From Camelimonas lactis (GTDB taxonomy: Bacteria > Pseudomonadota > Alphaproteobacteria > Rhizobiales > Beijerinckiaceae): a stretch of DNA of 64,000 bases. The stretch's first letter is position 1, and every line of letters begins with the position of its first letter. Below the pieces are notes generated by a model. It did not search any database and was not told where the DNA came from. It worked only from the letters and a program-made list of their open reading frames with translations. A program made the translations under genes and the position numbers. Shown here in pieces: positions 54,922 through 64,000 of the stretch. The stretch covers positions 1 to 64,000 of the forward strand of contig NZ_SLWL01000005.1 of NCBI RefSeq assembly GCF_004342915.1, written 5' to 3'.

Positions 54922-55051
54922 GCCGGCAACGGTTTCCTGTTCAGGAGCATGTTCCGCCTCGGAGCGTCATGCCCGATGAGATGGTTTTCGGGCGAAACGA
55001 CCCGGGTCTAACCAGGCAGCAGAAAACCACCCTGATATGGCGTGTGCCTGC

Positions 55052-55084
55052 GGGCGCTCCCAGAAAAACCACTGGGAAGCGCCC
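55052..55084. terminator. Hairpin after mce
   Basis: GGGCGCTCCCAG (55052-55063) pairs with CTGGG-A-AGCGCCC (55072-55084), one bulged A, eight-base loop. It lies 66 bp past the mce stop. No T-run follows directly on the minus strand, so it may act with Rho or only protect the transcript. Confidence 0.45.
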
Positions 55085-55149
55085 GGAGCGTACAGGGGGC
55101 GGAAGGCTTCGCGTCGCGCGCAGCGAAACCTCCGCCTGCCCCAGCCTGG

Positions 55150-55554
55150 TCAGACCTGTTCGAGCTCGACCAGCGTGCCGCAGAAATCCTTCGGATGCAG
55201 GAACAGCACCGGCTTGCCGTGCGCGCCGATCTTCGGCTCGCCGCCGCCAAGCACGCGGGCGCCCCTGGCCACCAGCTGGTCGCGGGCGGCGATGATGTCC
55301 TCCACCTCGTAGCAGACGTGATGGATGCCGCCGTCAGGATTCTTGTCGACGAACTTCTGGATGGTCGAATCGTCGCCCAGCGGCTCCAGCAGCTCGATCT
55401 TGGTGTTCGGCAGTTCGACGAAGACCGTGTAAACGCCGTGCTCGGGCTGGGGCACCTTGGCGGAAACCGTCGCGCCGAGCGTTTCCTTGTAAACGCGCGT
55501 CGCCGCTTCAATGTCCTTGACGGCAATCGCCACGTGATTCAGCCGACCGATCAT
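55150..55554 (-). CDS. mce: Methylmalonyl-CoA epimerase
   Basis: From ATG 55554 (GGGAGAG site) the protein has 134 residues, the usual length. It is a VOC-fold metalloenzyme with LNHVAIAVKDIEAATRVYKE, a GGIHHVCYEVEDI metal His, and C-terminal GTLVELEQV metal Glu. It interconverts (S)- and (R)-methylmalonyl-CoA in propionate and branched-chain breakdown. The mutase is not in the window. Confidence 0.94.
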   Translation of the reverse strand: MIGRLNHVAIAVKDIEAATRVYKETLGATVSAKVPQPEHGVYTVFVELPNTKIELLEPLGDDSTIQKFVDKNPDGGIHHVCYEVEDIIAARDQLVARGARVLGGGEPKIGAHGKPVLFLHPKDFCGTLVELEQV

Positions 55555-55864
55555 GATGTTCTCTCCCTGACTGCGGCGTTCCGGCGGCCATGGATGCGCC
55601 GCCAGAACGCGCCAAAACAGAATGCCGGAACGGGTTGCTGATCCGGCGTGACCAGCAACCAGCGCAGGCGACGCCCACGGGCGTTCGTGAAATATCGGTG
55701 CGCATCCCATGCCAGGCATCGCCTGTCCATGCGGCCAGTTGGCGCCGGCAGCGGCGGCGTGGACGACGTCCGGGCGCGGCGCGCGCTGAAGGGCAATCCA
55801 TCCCGGCTTCCCGGACCCGGCGGGTCGTCCCGGCTGGCGGCGCCAGCCAACGCGGGACGTCAGG
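55555..55864. other. Spacer between rnj and mce with a hairpin
   Basis: The mce frame is open upstream to 55719, but the extension is not supported. Just after the rnj stop, GTCCC-GGCTGGC (55827-55838) and GCCAGCC-GGGAC (55842-55858) can pair, a compact GC-rich stem without T-run. No gene is seen. Confidence 0.45.
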
Positions 55865-57544
55865 TCAGACGCCGACGATCATCACATGGCAAATCGGCTT
55901 CTTGCCCCAGATGTTGCGCAGCTCATTGCGCACCGCCCGCTCGACAGCCCCGGCGAACGCACTGGAATCACGCCGTTTGCGCGGTGGGAAATTGTCGATG
56001 GTTTCATCGACGATCTCGCCAATCAGCCCCGCCAGCTCCTCGCCCTGGGGCGACCTGGCCGGCACGCCAGCGATCTGGATCTCGGCTTCGCCAATGACAT
56101 TGCCGCCATCGTCCACCGCAATGGCGACCGACACCACCCCGGCGAACGACAGCCGCCGGCGCTCGGCGATCGCCGGCTCGGTTGACGGAACGACAATGTC
56201 GCCGTCCTTGTACTGCACGCCGGATGGGATCTTGCCCACGACGCCGGCATTGCCTTCAGCGATCGCCACCACGTCGCCGTTCAGGGCGCGGATAACCGTC
56301 GGCACGCCCTGGGCCCGGGCGAAAGCGGCGTGCTCCGTAAGGTGCAGCGGCTCGCCATGGGCCGGAATGGCGATCTTTGGACGAATCCAGCTGTAAAGCT
56401 GCTCCAGCTCTCCGCGCCGCGGGTGACCCGAGACGTGGACCAGGTGATCCCGGTCGGTGAGAACCTCCACGTCCTTCAGCATCAGCCTGTTGATAATCTC
56501 ACCCACCGCGCGTTCATTGCCCGGGATGGTGCGCGAGGAGAAAATCACCCGGTCGCCGGGAGAGATTTTCAGCGCCGGGTGATCGTCGCGGGCAATGCGC
56601 GACATGGCGGCGCGCGGCTCGCCCTGGCTGCCGGTCAGCAGCGCCACCACCTTGTTGCGCGGCAGGCGCGCCAGCGCATCCGGCGCGCGGAACGGCGGCA
56701 GACCGCTGAGATAGCCGCATTCGTCCGCGACCTGGATCACCCGGTCCATACCACGGCCAACCACCACCACTTCACGACCGCACGCCGCCGCAGCCTCCGC
56801 CACCGAGCGGATGCGCGCCACGTTGGAGGCAAAGGCCGTCACGCAAACACGGTTGCTGGCGCCGGCGATCAGGTCCTTCAGGGTATGGGAAACATCCGCT
56901 TCGCTCGGGCTTGAGCCGGCGCGGACCACATTGGTGGAATCGCACACCAGGGCCAGCACGCCCTCATCGCCAATCGCCTTCAGGCGCTCCACATCAGTGG
57001 CGCGGCCAACCACCGGCGTGGCGTCCAGCTTCCAGTCGCCAGTATGCAGCACCGTGCCGGCGGGCGTGCGAATGCAGAGCGCGTTCGCCTCCGGGATCGA
57101 ATGCGACACCGGCACGAACTCGATGCTGAACGGCCCAAGGGTCAGCACGCCGCCCTGCTTCACCTCGCGCAGCGGAATCTTTGGCGCATTGAACTCCGAC
57201 AGCCGGCGCGCCTCCAGCAGGCCCAGCGAGAAGCGGGTGCCGTACACCGGCACGCCAAGCTGGGGCCACAACTGGGCGATGGCGCCGATGTGGTCCTCGT
57301 GGGCGTGCGTCACCACCAGGCCAAGCAGATTCTTGCGGATTGACTGGATGAACTGCAGATCCGGATACACCAGATCGATCCCGGGGGTTGCGTCGGCCTG
57401 GGCAAAGCTTACCCCCAGGTCCACCAGAATCCACTGCCGGTTCTTGCGCGGCCCAAAACCGTACAGGGCCGCGTTCATGCCAATCTCGCCAAGCCCGCCA
57501 AGCGGCGCAAAAACGAGTTCCTCAACCGGCTGTGTCATGTGCAT
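55865..57544 (-). CDS. rnj: Ribonuclease J
   Basis: From ATG 57544 the protein has 559 residues. It has the MBL motif VTHAHEDHIGAIAQL near residue 79, FSLGLLEARRLSEF, the beta-CASP part (CDSTNVVRAGSSPSE, LLTGSQGEPRAAMSRIA), HVSGHPRRGELEQL and IPAHGEPLHL. RNase J is a 5'-3' exo- and endoribonuclease in RNA maturation and turnover. It follows birA with a one-base TGATG overlap, an arrangement common in Rhizobiales. Confidence 0.96.
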   Translation of the reverse strand: MHMTQPVEELVFAPLGGLGEIGMNAALYGFGPRKNRQWILVDLGVSFAQADATPGIDLVYPDLQFIQSIRKNLLGLVVTHAHEDHIGAIAQLWPQLGVPVYGTRFSLGLLEARRLSEFNAPKIPLREVKQGGVLTLGPFSIEFVPVSHSIPEANALCIRTPAGTVLHTGDWKLDATPVVGRATDVERLKAIGDEGVLALVCDSTNVVRAGSSPSEADVSHTLKDLIAGASNRVCVTAFASNVARIRSVAEAAAACGREVVVVGRGMDRVIQVADECGYLSGLPPFRAPDALARLPRNKVVALLTGSQGEPRAAMSRIARDDHPALKISPGDRVIFSSRTIPGNERAVGEIINRLMLKDVEVLTDRDHLVHVSGHPRRGELEQLYSWIRPKIAIPAHGEPLHLTEHAAFARAQGVPTVIRALNGDVVAIAEGNAGVVGKIPSGVQYKDGDIVVPSTEPAIAERRRLSFAGVVSVAIAVDDGGNVIGEAEIQIAGVPARSPQGEELAGLIGEIVDETIDNFPPRKRRDSSAFAGAVERAVRNELRNIWGKKPICHVMIVGV

Positions 57545-58386
57545 CAAATCCTTGCAGCGTTCCGCGACGCCCCGACTTGCGGGCGCGCAGCCGCAGCTTC
57601 CCCCCTGAATGAACCTACGTCGCCAAAATGGACGTCGCCGGCGGTAATGGTCCGCGCCTCGCCCGTCGGCAGGCGGACGACCAGTTGCCCGGCCGCGTCG
57701 ATGGTCTCGAACACGCCGCGAATGACTTCATCGCCAAACTGGATGGCGACCGGGCCGCCAACGCCATGCGCCCTGGCCAGCCACGCATCCCGAATGCGCG
57801 CCATGCCGCGCGCGTTATCCCATAACGCGAAATATTCCAGCCATGTAGCTGACAATGCTTCAAAAAGCGAAGCTGCATTCACGTGCGCGCCCGCCTGTTG
57901 CAACGACGCCACGGCGTAAGGCGCGCCTTCCGGCGCCGCCGTCACATTGACGCCAATGCCAATCACCACCACCCGCCGTCCGCGCGGAAGCACCTCGCTC
58001 TCCAGCAACATGCCGGACGCCTTGCCGCCATTGATCAGCAAATCATTGGGCCATTTGACCCTGAGGCCATCGACGAGGTGCGGCGCGCAGATCCGCACCG
58101 CTTCATGCAGCGCAACGCCTGCAACGAAGCCAATGGTCGCGGTCATGCCGGGCTCACACTGGGGCTCAACCAGCAGCGACGCCGCAAGATTGCCGCGTGG
58201 GCCTTCCCAGCTGCGGCCGCGCCGGCCGCGACCGCCGCGCTGGTGCGCCGTCACCACCCACAGATTGGCGTCAGCTCCCGCGCGCCCCCGCTCCATGGCG
58301 TCCGTATTCGTCGAGCCCTCCACGACGTCGAAGGCCAGAAGCCTGTAGCCGGCCGCTTCGGCCTGGGGCGCGAGTGAAAACCGCAT
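57544..58386 (-). CDS. birA: Biotin-[acetyl-CoA carboxylase] ligase
   Basis: The 280-residue protein has EGSTNTDAMERGRAG, the biotinyl-AMP motif GRGRRGRSWEGPRGNLAAS and KWPNDLLINGGKASGMLLES, then a C-terminal domain. It lacks the N-terminal HTH of E. coli BirA, so it ligates biotin without repressing bio genes. Lying between nuoN and rnj, it overlaps rnj by one base. Confidence 0.94.
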   Translation of the reverse strand: MRFSLAPQAEAAGYRLLAFDVVEGSTNTDAMERGRAGADANLWVVTAHQRGGRGRRGRSWEGPRGNLAASLLVEPQCEPGMTATIGFVAGVALHEAVRICAPHLVDGLRVKWPNDLLINGGKASGMLLESEVLPRGRRVVVIGIGVNVTAAPEGAPYAVASLQQAGAHVNAASLFEALSATWLEYFALWDNARGMARIRDAWLARAHGVGGPVAIQFGDEVIRGVFETIDAAGQLVVRLPTGEARTITAGDVHFGDVGSFRGEAAAARPQVGASRNAARI

Positions 58387-58720
58387 GTATATTGACGCCC
58401 CTTCCGGCTTGCGCGGCGTTTCATGCCCCGCGTTTCAACGGGTCATGGCGACTGGCGCGTCCCTGGCCCTCGCGCCATGGGCCGCCACCCCTCGCCCGCA
58501 AGGCGGAGCTTACAGCGACCATGACCCCGAATAATCCCAAATAGCCTGTTGTGTATGCCAGAGCCATCCCGTCAACGCTACATCTGTATTCCATCTCCTG
58601 ACAGGCTCAGCCCGGCCCGTAGCGGGAGCGGGCCGGGCCACCGACAAAAAAACGCGGCGTCCATGACGCCGCGCTTTCTCATGCCGGGAATATCAGGCTT
58701 CCTGTCCGGCCAGCGCCGTC
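58387..58720. other. Spacer between nuoN and birA with two hairpins
   Basis: The stretch holds GCCCGGCCCG/CGGGCCGGGC (58611-58639, perfect 10-bp stem) and, nearer nuoN, the terminator at 58647-58674. No gene is seen. The hairpins lie upstream of birA on the minus strand, so birA-rnj probably has its own promoter in the last 200 bp. Confidence 0.5.
58647..58674 (-). terminator. Rho-independent terminator of the nuo operon
   Basis: On the minus strand CGCGGCGTC, loop ATG, GACGCCGCG (58674-58654) forms a perfect 9-bp stem followed by seven T (58653-58647). It lies 47 bp past the nuoN stop and ends the complex I transcript. Confidence 0.92.
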
Positions 58721-60160
58721 TCAGAACAGGGTTTTCGCCGCGGCGACCGCCACCACGTTCAGCAGCGCCGGGGCCACGAAATAGCCAACGGTGACGATGC
58801 TCGACAGGGCAAGCACCAGCTTCGCCGCGCCCGGCATCGGGTCCAGCGCCTCCTTCGGCTCGTCGAAGAACATCACCTTGACGATGCGCAGGTAGTAAAA
58901 GGCGCCGACCACGCTGGTCAGGATGCCGAACACCGCCAGCAGCGTCAGCTTGGCCTGGATGGCGGCCGCGAACACGTAGAACTTGGCGAAAAAGCCCGCC
59001 AGCGGCGGAATGCCGGCCAGCGAAAACATCAGCAGGGCGAACAGATAGGCCATCGCCGGGTGCTGCTTCGACAGCCCGGCCAGATCGCTGATCGCCTCCA
59101 CCGGCTGACCATTGCGGCGCATGGAGACGATGCAGGCGAACACGCCCAGGGTCATCGCCACATAGATCGCCATATACAGCAGCACGCCATAGACGCCCTG
59201 CTCCGTGCCAGCGGCAAGCCCCACCAGGGCGAACCCCATGTGGCCGATCGACGAATAGGCCATCAGGCGCTTGATGTTGTGCTGACCAATGGCCGCGAAC
59301 GCGCCAAGCGCCATCGAGGCGAACGACACGAACACGATGATCTGCTGCCACTGGCCCGTAATGCCCGGGAAGGCGCCGACCAGCACGCGCACGGTGATGG
59401 CCACGGCGGCGACCTTGGGGGCGCTGGCGAGAAACGCGGTGACCGGGGTCGGCGCGCCTTCGTAAACGTCCGGCGTCCACATGTGGAACGGCACGGCGCT
59501 CATCTTGAACGCAAGGCCGGCGGCAAGGAAAGCCAGGCCGAAAATCACGCCGCTATGGGGCGCGCCCGTGACGGCGGCGGCAATGCCGGCGAACGACACC
59601 GTGCCGGTGAACCCATAGATCAGCGAGGCGCCGTACAGCAGCATGCCCGAGGACAGGGCGCCGAGCACGAAGTACTTCAGGCCAGCTTCCGTCGAGCGGG
59701 TGCTGTCGCGGTCGAAGGCGCAAATGACGTAGATCGCCAGCGACTGCAGCTCCAGGCCAATATACAGCGCGATCAGGTCGCCGGCCGAGATCATCACCAT
59801 CATGCCGGTGACGGAGAGCAGCACCAGCACCGGATACTCGAAGGCGCTCAGGCGACGCTGGCGGAAGTCGTCAAACGACAGCATCAGCGCGCCGGCGGCG
59901 CCAATCAGCGCCAGCACCTTCATGAAGCGACCGAAGCCGTCAACGACGAAGGCGCCGTTGAATGCGATGGTCCGCCCCTCCGGCTGCATTGCAACCAGGG
60001 CTCCCGCGACGATCAGCAACAGCAGCGTCATGCCATTGACAAAAGCCGTCGACCGGGGGCCCGCGAAGGCCCCAATGAGCAGCAGCGCAAGCGCGCCCCC
60101 CGCGAGCAGCAGCTCGGGCAGGAACAACGGAAGCGCTGGAAAAATCGCTGCGGCGGTCAT
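58721..60160 (-). CDS. nuoN: NADH-quinone oxidoreductase subunit N
   Basis: The 479-residue membrane protein has about 14 helices of the antiporter-like type, with FVLGALSSGMLLYGASLIYG and FKMSAVPFHMWTPDVYEGAP, carrying the lysines of the proton channel. It is the last subunit gene of complex I and is followed by a terminator. It lies seven bases after nuoM. Confidence 0.97.
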   Translation of the reverse strand: MTAAAIFPALPLFLPELLLAGGALALLLIGAFAGPRSTAFVNGMTLLLLIVAGALVAMQPEGRTIAFNGAFVVDGFGRFMKVLALIGAAGALMLSFDDFRQRRLSAFEYPVLVLLSVTGMMVMISAGDLIALYIGLELQSLAIYVICAFDRDSTRSTEAGLKYFVLGALSSGMLLYGASLIYGFTGTVSFAGIAAAVTGAPHSGVIFGLAFLAAGLAFKMSAVPFHMWTPDVYEGAPTPVTAFLASAPKVAAVAITVRVLVGAFPGITGQWQQIIVFVSFASMALGAFAAIGQHNIKRLMAYSSIGHMGFALVGLAAGTEQGVYGVLLYMAIYVAMTLGVFACIVSMRRNGQPVEAISDLAGLSKQHPAMAYLFALLMFSLAGIPPLAGFFAKFYVFAAAIQAKLTLLAVFGILTSVVGAFYYLRIVKVMFFDEPKEALDPMPGAAKLVLALSSIVTVGYFVAPALLNVVAVAAAKTLF

Positions 60161-60167
60161 GCTTGCC

Positions 60168-61678
60168 TCAATGGATCGCGAGCGCGGCCGTTTTCACGGC
60201 GGAGAGCGCTGCCTGGGTGTGCTTGAGAAGTTCGGCTGTCGGCGCGGCGAACACGTCGAGGATCTGGCCCGGCTGCACGCCATACCAGATGATCAGCAGG
60301 ATCAGCGGGACGAAGATCACCACCTCGCGCACGTCGAGATCGGTCATCTTGCGCAGGGAGTCCTTCTCCATCGGGCCGAACACCACGCGGCGGAACAGCC
60401 ACAGGGCGTAGGCCGCCGACAGGATGACGCCGGTGCAGGCGAAGAACGCAACCCACGGATTGGCGCGGAAGGCGCCCAGCAGCGTCAGAAACTCGCCGAC
60501 GAAGCCCGACGTGCCCGGCAGGCCGACATTGGCCATGGTCAGGATCAGCATGACGACGGCGTATTTCGGCATGCGCGAGACAAGGCCGCCGTAGGCGTCG
60601 ATGCGCAGGGTGTGCAGGCGATCGTAAATGACGCCGACGCCAAGGAACAGCGCGCCCGAGACGAGGCCGTGCGACACCATCTGGAACATCGCGCCCTGGA
60701 CGCCCTGCTCGGTCATCGAGAAAATGCCCATGGTCACGAAGCCCATGTGAGCGACCGACGAATAGGCAATGAGCTTCTTGATGTTCTCCTGCATCAGCGC
60801 GACCAGCGAGGTGTAGATGATCGCGATCACCGACATGGCGTAAACCAGCGGCGCGAAATACGCCGACGCATCGGGGAACATGGGCAGCGAGAAGCGGATG
60901 AAGCCGTAACCGCCCATCTTCAGCAGGATGCCGGCAAGGATCACCGAACCGGCGGTCGGCGCCTCCACGTGGGCGTCGGGCAGCCAGGTGTGCACCGGCC
61001 ACATCGGCATTTTCACCGCGAAGGAGGCGAAGAAGGCCAGCCACAGCCAGATCTGCAACTGCGCGCCAAACTTGTGCTGCAGCAGGGTCGGAATGTCGGT
61101 GGTGCCGGCCTGCCAGTACATGGCCATGATCGCCAGCAGCATCAGCACCGAGCCGAGCAGCGTGTAGAGGAAGAACTTGAAGCTGGCGTAGATGCGCCGG
61201 TCATGACCCCAGATGCCGATGATCAGGAACATCGGGATCAGGCCCGCCTCAAAGAACAGGTAGAACAGCACCAGGTCGAGCGCGGCGAACACGCCGATCA
61301 TCGTCGCTTCCAGGATCAGGAAAGCGATGAAGTATTCGCGCACCCGGTGCCCGATCGAATTCCACGACGCCAGCACGCAGAACGGCATCAGGAACGCCGT
61401 CAGCACGATGAACGGCAGCGAGAACCCGTCGACGCCCAGCTTGAAGCGGATCGTCTCGGCGATCCAGGCGTGGCTTTCGACCAGCTGGAACGTGGCGCTG
61501 GCGGTGTCAAAACGATGCCAGGCGACCAGCGACAGGATGAACGTCGCGATGGTGGTCGCCAGCGCGATCCAGCGCGCATTGGCGGCGACGGATTCCTTCG
61601 CGCCGCGCAGAACCAGGATCAGCAGCGCGCCAACAACCGGAATGGCGACCAGGCCAGAGAGGATGCCAAAGCCGAACA

Positions 61679-61679
<1 letters not shown>
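60168..61679 (-). CDS. nuoM: NADH-quinone oxidoreductase subunit M
   Basis: The 503-residue membrane protein has about 14 helices, with [40 protein letters not shown] and [16 protein letters not shown] typical of NuoM. The conserved glutamate and lysines of the proton channel are in these. Its start overlaps the nuoL stop by one base. Confidence 0.97.
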
Positions 61680-63685
<2,006 letters not shown>

Positions 63686-63877
63686 GACGGCCGTTCGTGC
63701 ATGTGGACGGCCGCAGCTTGCGCACCGCCGTCCTGTGGCTTGTTTCGGCGCCGCTCGCGGGGAAACCCCCTGCCCGACGGATGTCAGGCGCTCGCGGCTC
63801 CGGCTCTTGAGCCGCGTCGCACCAAAGCGCGGCGCGGCCAATCCATGGTTCCGCCGGCCAGGGCCGGCGGCGGGGCG

Positions 63878-64000
63878 TCAGCCCTTCAGCGTGTTGACGT
63901 CCTCCACCGCGATGGAGCCGCGGTTACGGAAGAACACCACCAGGATGGCGAGGCCAATGGCGGTCTCGGCGGCGGCGACGGTGAGCACCATCAGGGCGAA
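63878..64000 (-). CDS. nuoK: NADH-quinone oxidoreductase subunit K (3' part)
   Basis: The last 40 codons of nuoK are visible before the window ends: [20 protein letters not shown] then [20 protein letters not shown] and TGA. The glutamate in AAAETAIG is the conserved NuoK membrane Glu. The 192 bp between its stop and nuoL hold no gene that I can support. Confidence 0.95.
   Translation of the reverse strand, partial: FALMVLTVAAAETAIGLAILVVFFRNRGSIAVEDVNTLKG

Overview
The window is GC-rich DNA read as a chromosomal segment of an alphaproteobacterium, most likely of the order Hyphomicrobiales (Rhizobiales). The support is gene order: rlpA-dacF-tmk-holB-metG-tatD-MBL hydrolase in one block, and nuoK-nuoL-nuoM-nuoN-birA-rnj-mce-DUF1467-proS-lolC-lolD in another, both typical of that order. 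A short ProRS, RNase J directly after birA, and an exact CtrA-type site before rlpA agree. Genus cannot be read from the sequence alone.

Layout. 1-325 is the end of an IS66-family element running off the left edge. 0.8-3 kb holds a divergent sulfonate-type pair, a flavin-dependent monooxygenase and a Tat-exported binding protein, with no transporter genes beside it. 3-12 kb is the housekeeping block on the minus strand (MaoC-like protein, MBL hydrolase, TatD, MetRS, DNA polymerase III delta', thymidylate kinase, a DacF-like protein with altered active-site motifs, RlpA). 12.6-15 kb has an isolated GDP-mannose 4,6-dehydratase, a 31-residue membrane protein with a strong ribosome site, and a zinc alcohol dehydrogenase. 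15.2-21.3 kb is a copper-response locus: a histidine kinase/response regulator pair divergent from lipoprotein, TolC-like factor, multicopper oxidase and CusF-like chaperone. 21.4-31.5 kb is accessory: AraC/EamA, a CoA-transferase, an alpha/beta hydrolase, an NmrA-like reductase with a divergent LysR regulator, tRNA-Ser(UGA), a LivK-type binding protein, a Nudix hydrolase and a small membrane protein.

31.8-43 kb is dominated by acyl-CoA and aromatic-type catabolism: FAH-family hydrolase, flavin reductase, acyl-CoA ligase, an AhpD-like/Rrf2 divergent pair with a perfect operator palindrome, then a minus-strand operon (acyl-CoA dehydrogenase, phosphotransferase, DUF6285, racemase-type CoA-transferase) divergent from a thiolase, followed by an NADPH-type reductase. 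43-47 kb carries an AsmA protein, a small cupin-like protein and a 542-residue coiled-coil protein with an unusually AT-rich promoter region. 47.5-50.6 kb is a putrescine-type ABC transporter (potGHI without a binding protein) directly after lolD. 50.7-64 kb is the second housekeeping block on the minus strand, ending in the 3' end of nuoK.

I did not find a CRISPR array, prophage, toxin-antitoxin or defence system. The observations I would look at first are the DacF-like protein with Ala and Gln in two of its three penicillin-binding motifs, the Rrf2 operator, the CtrA site before rlpA, the two small proteins, the coiled-coil protein and the CusF Trp-to-Met change.
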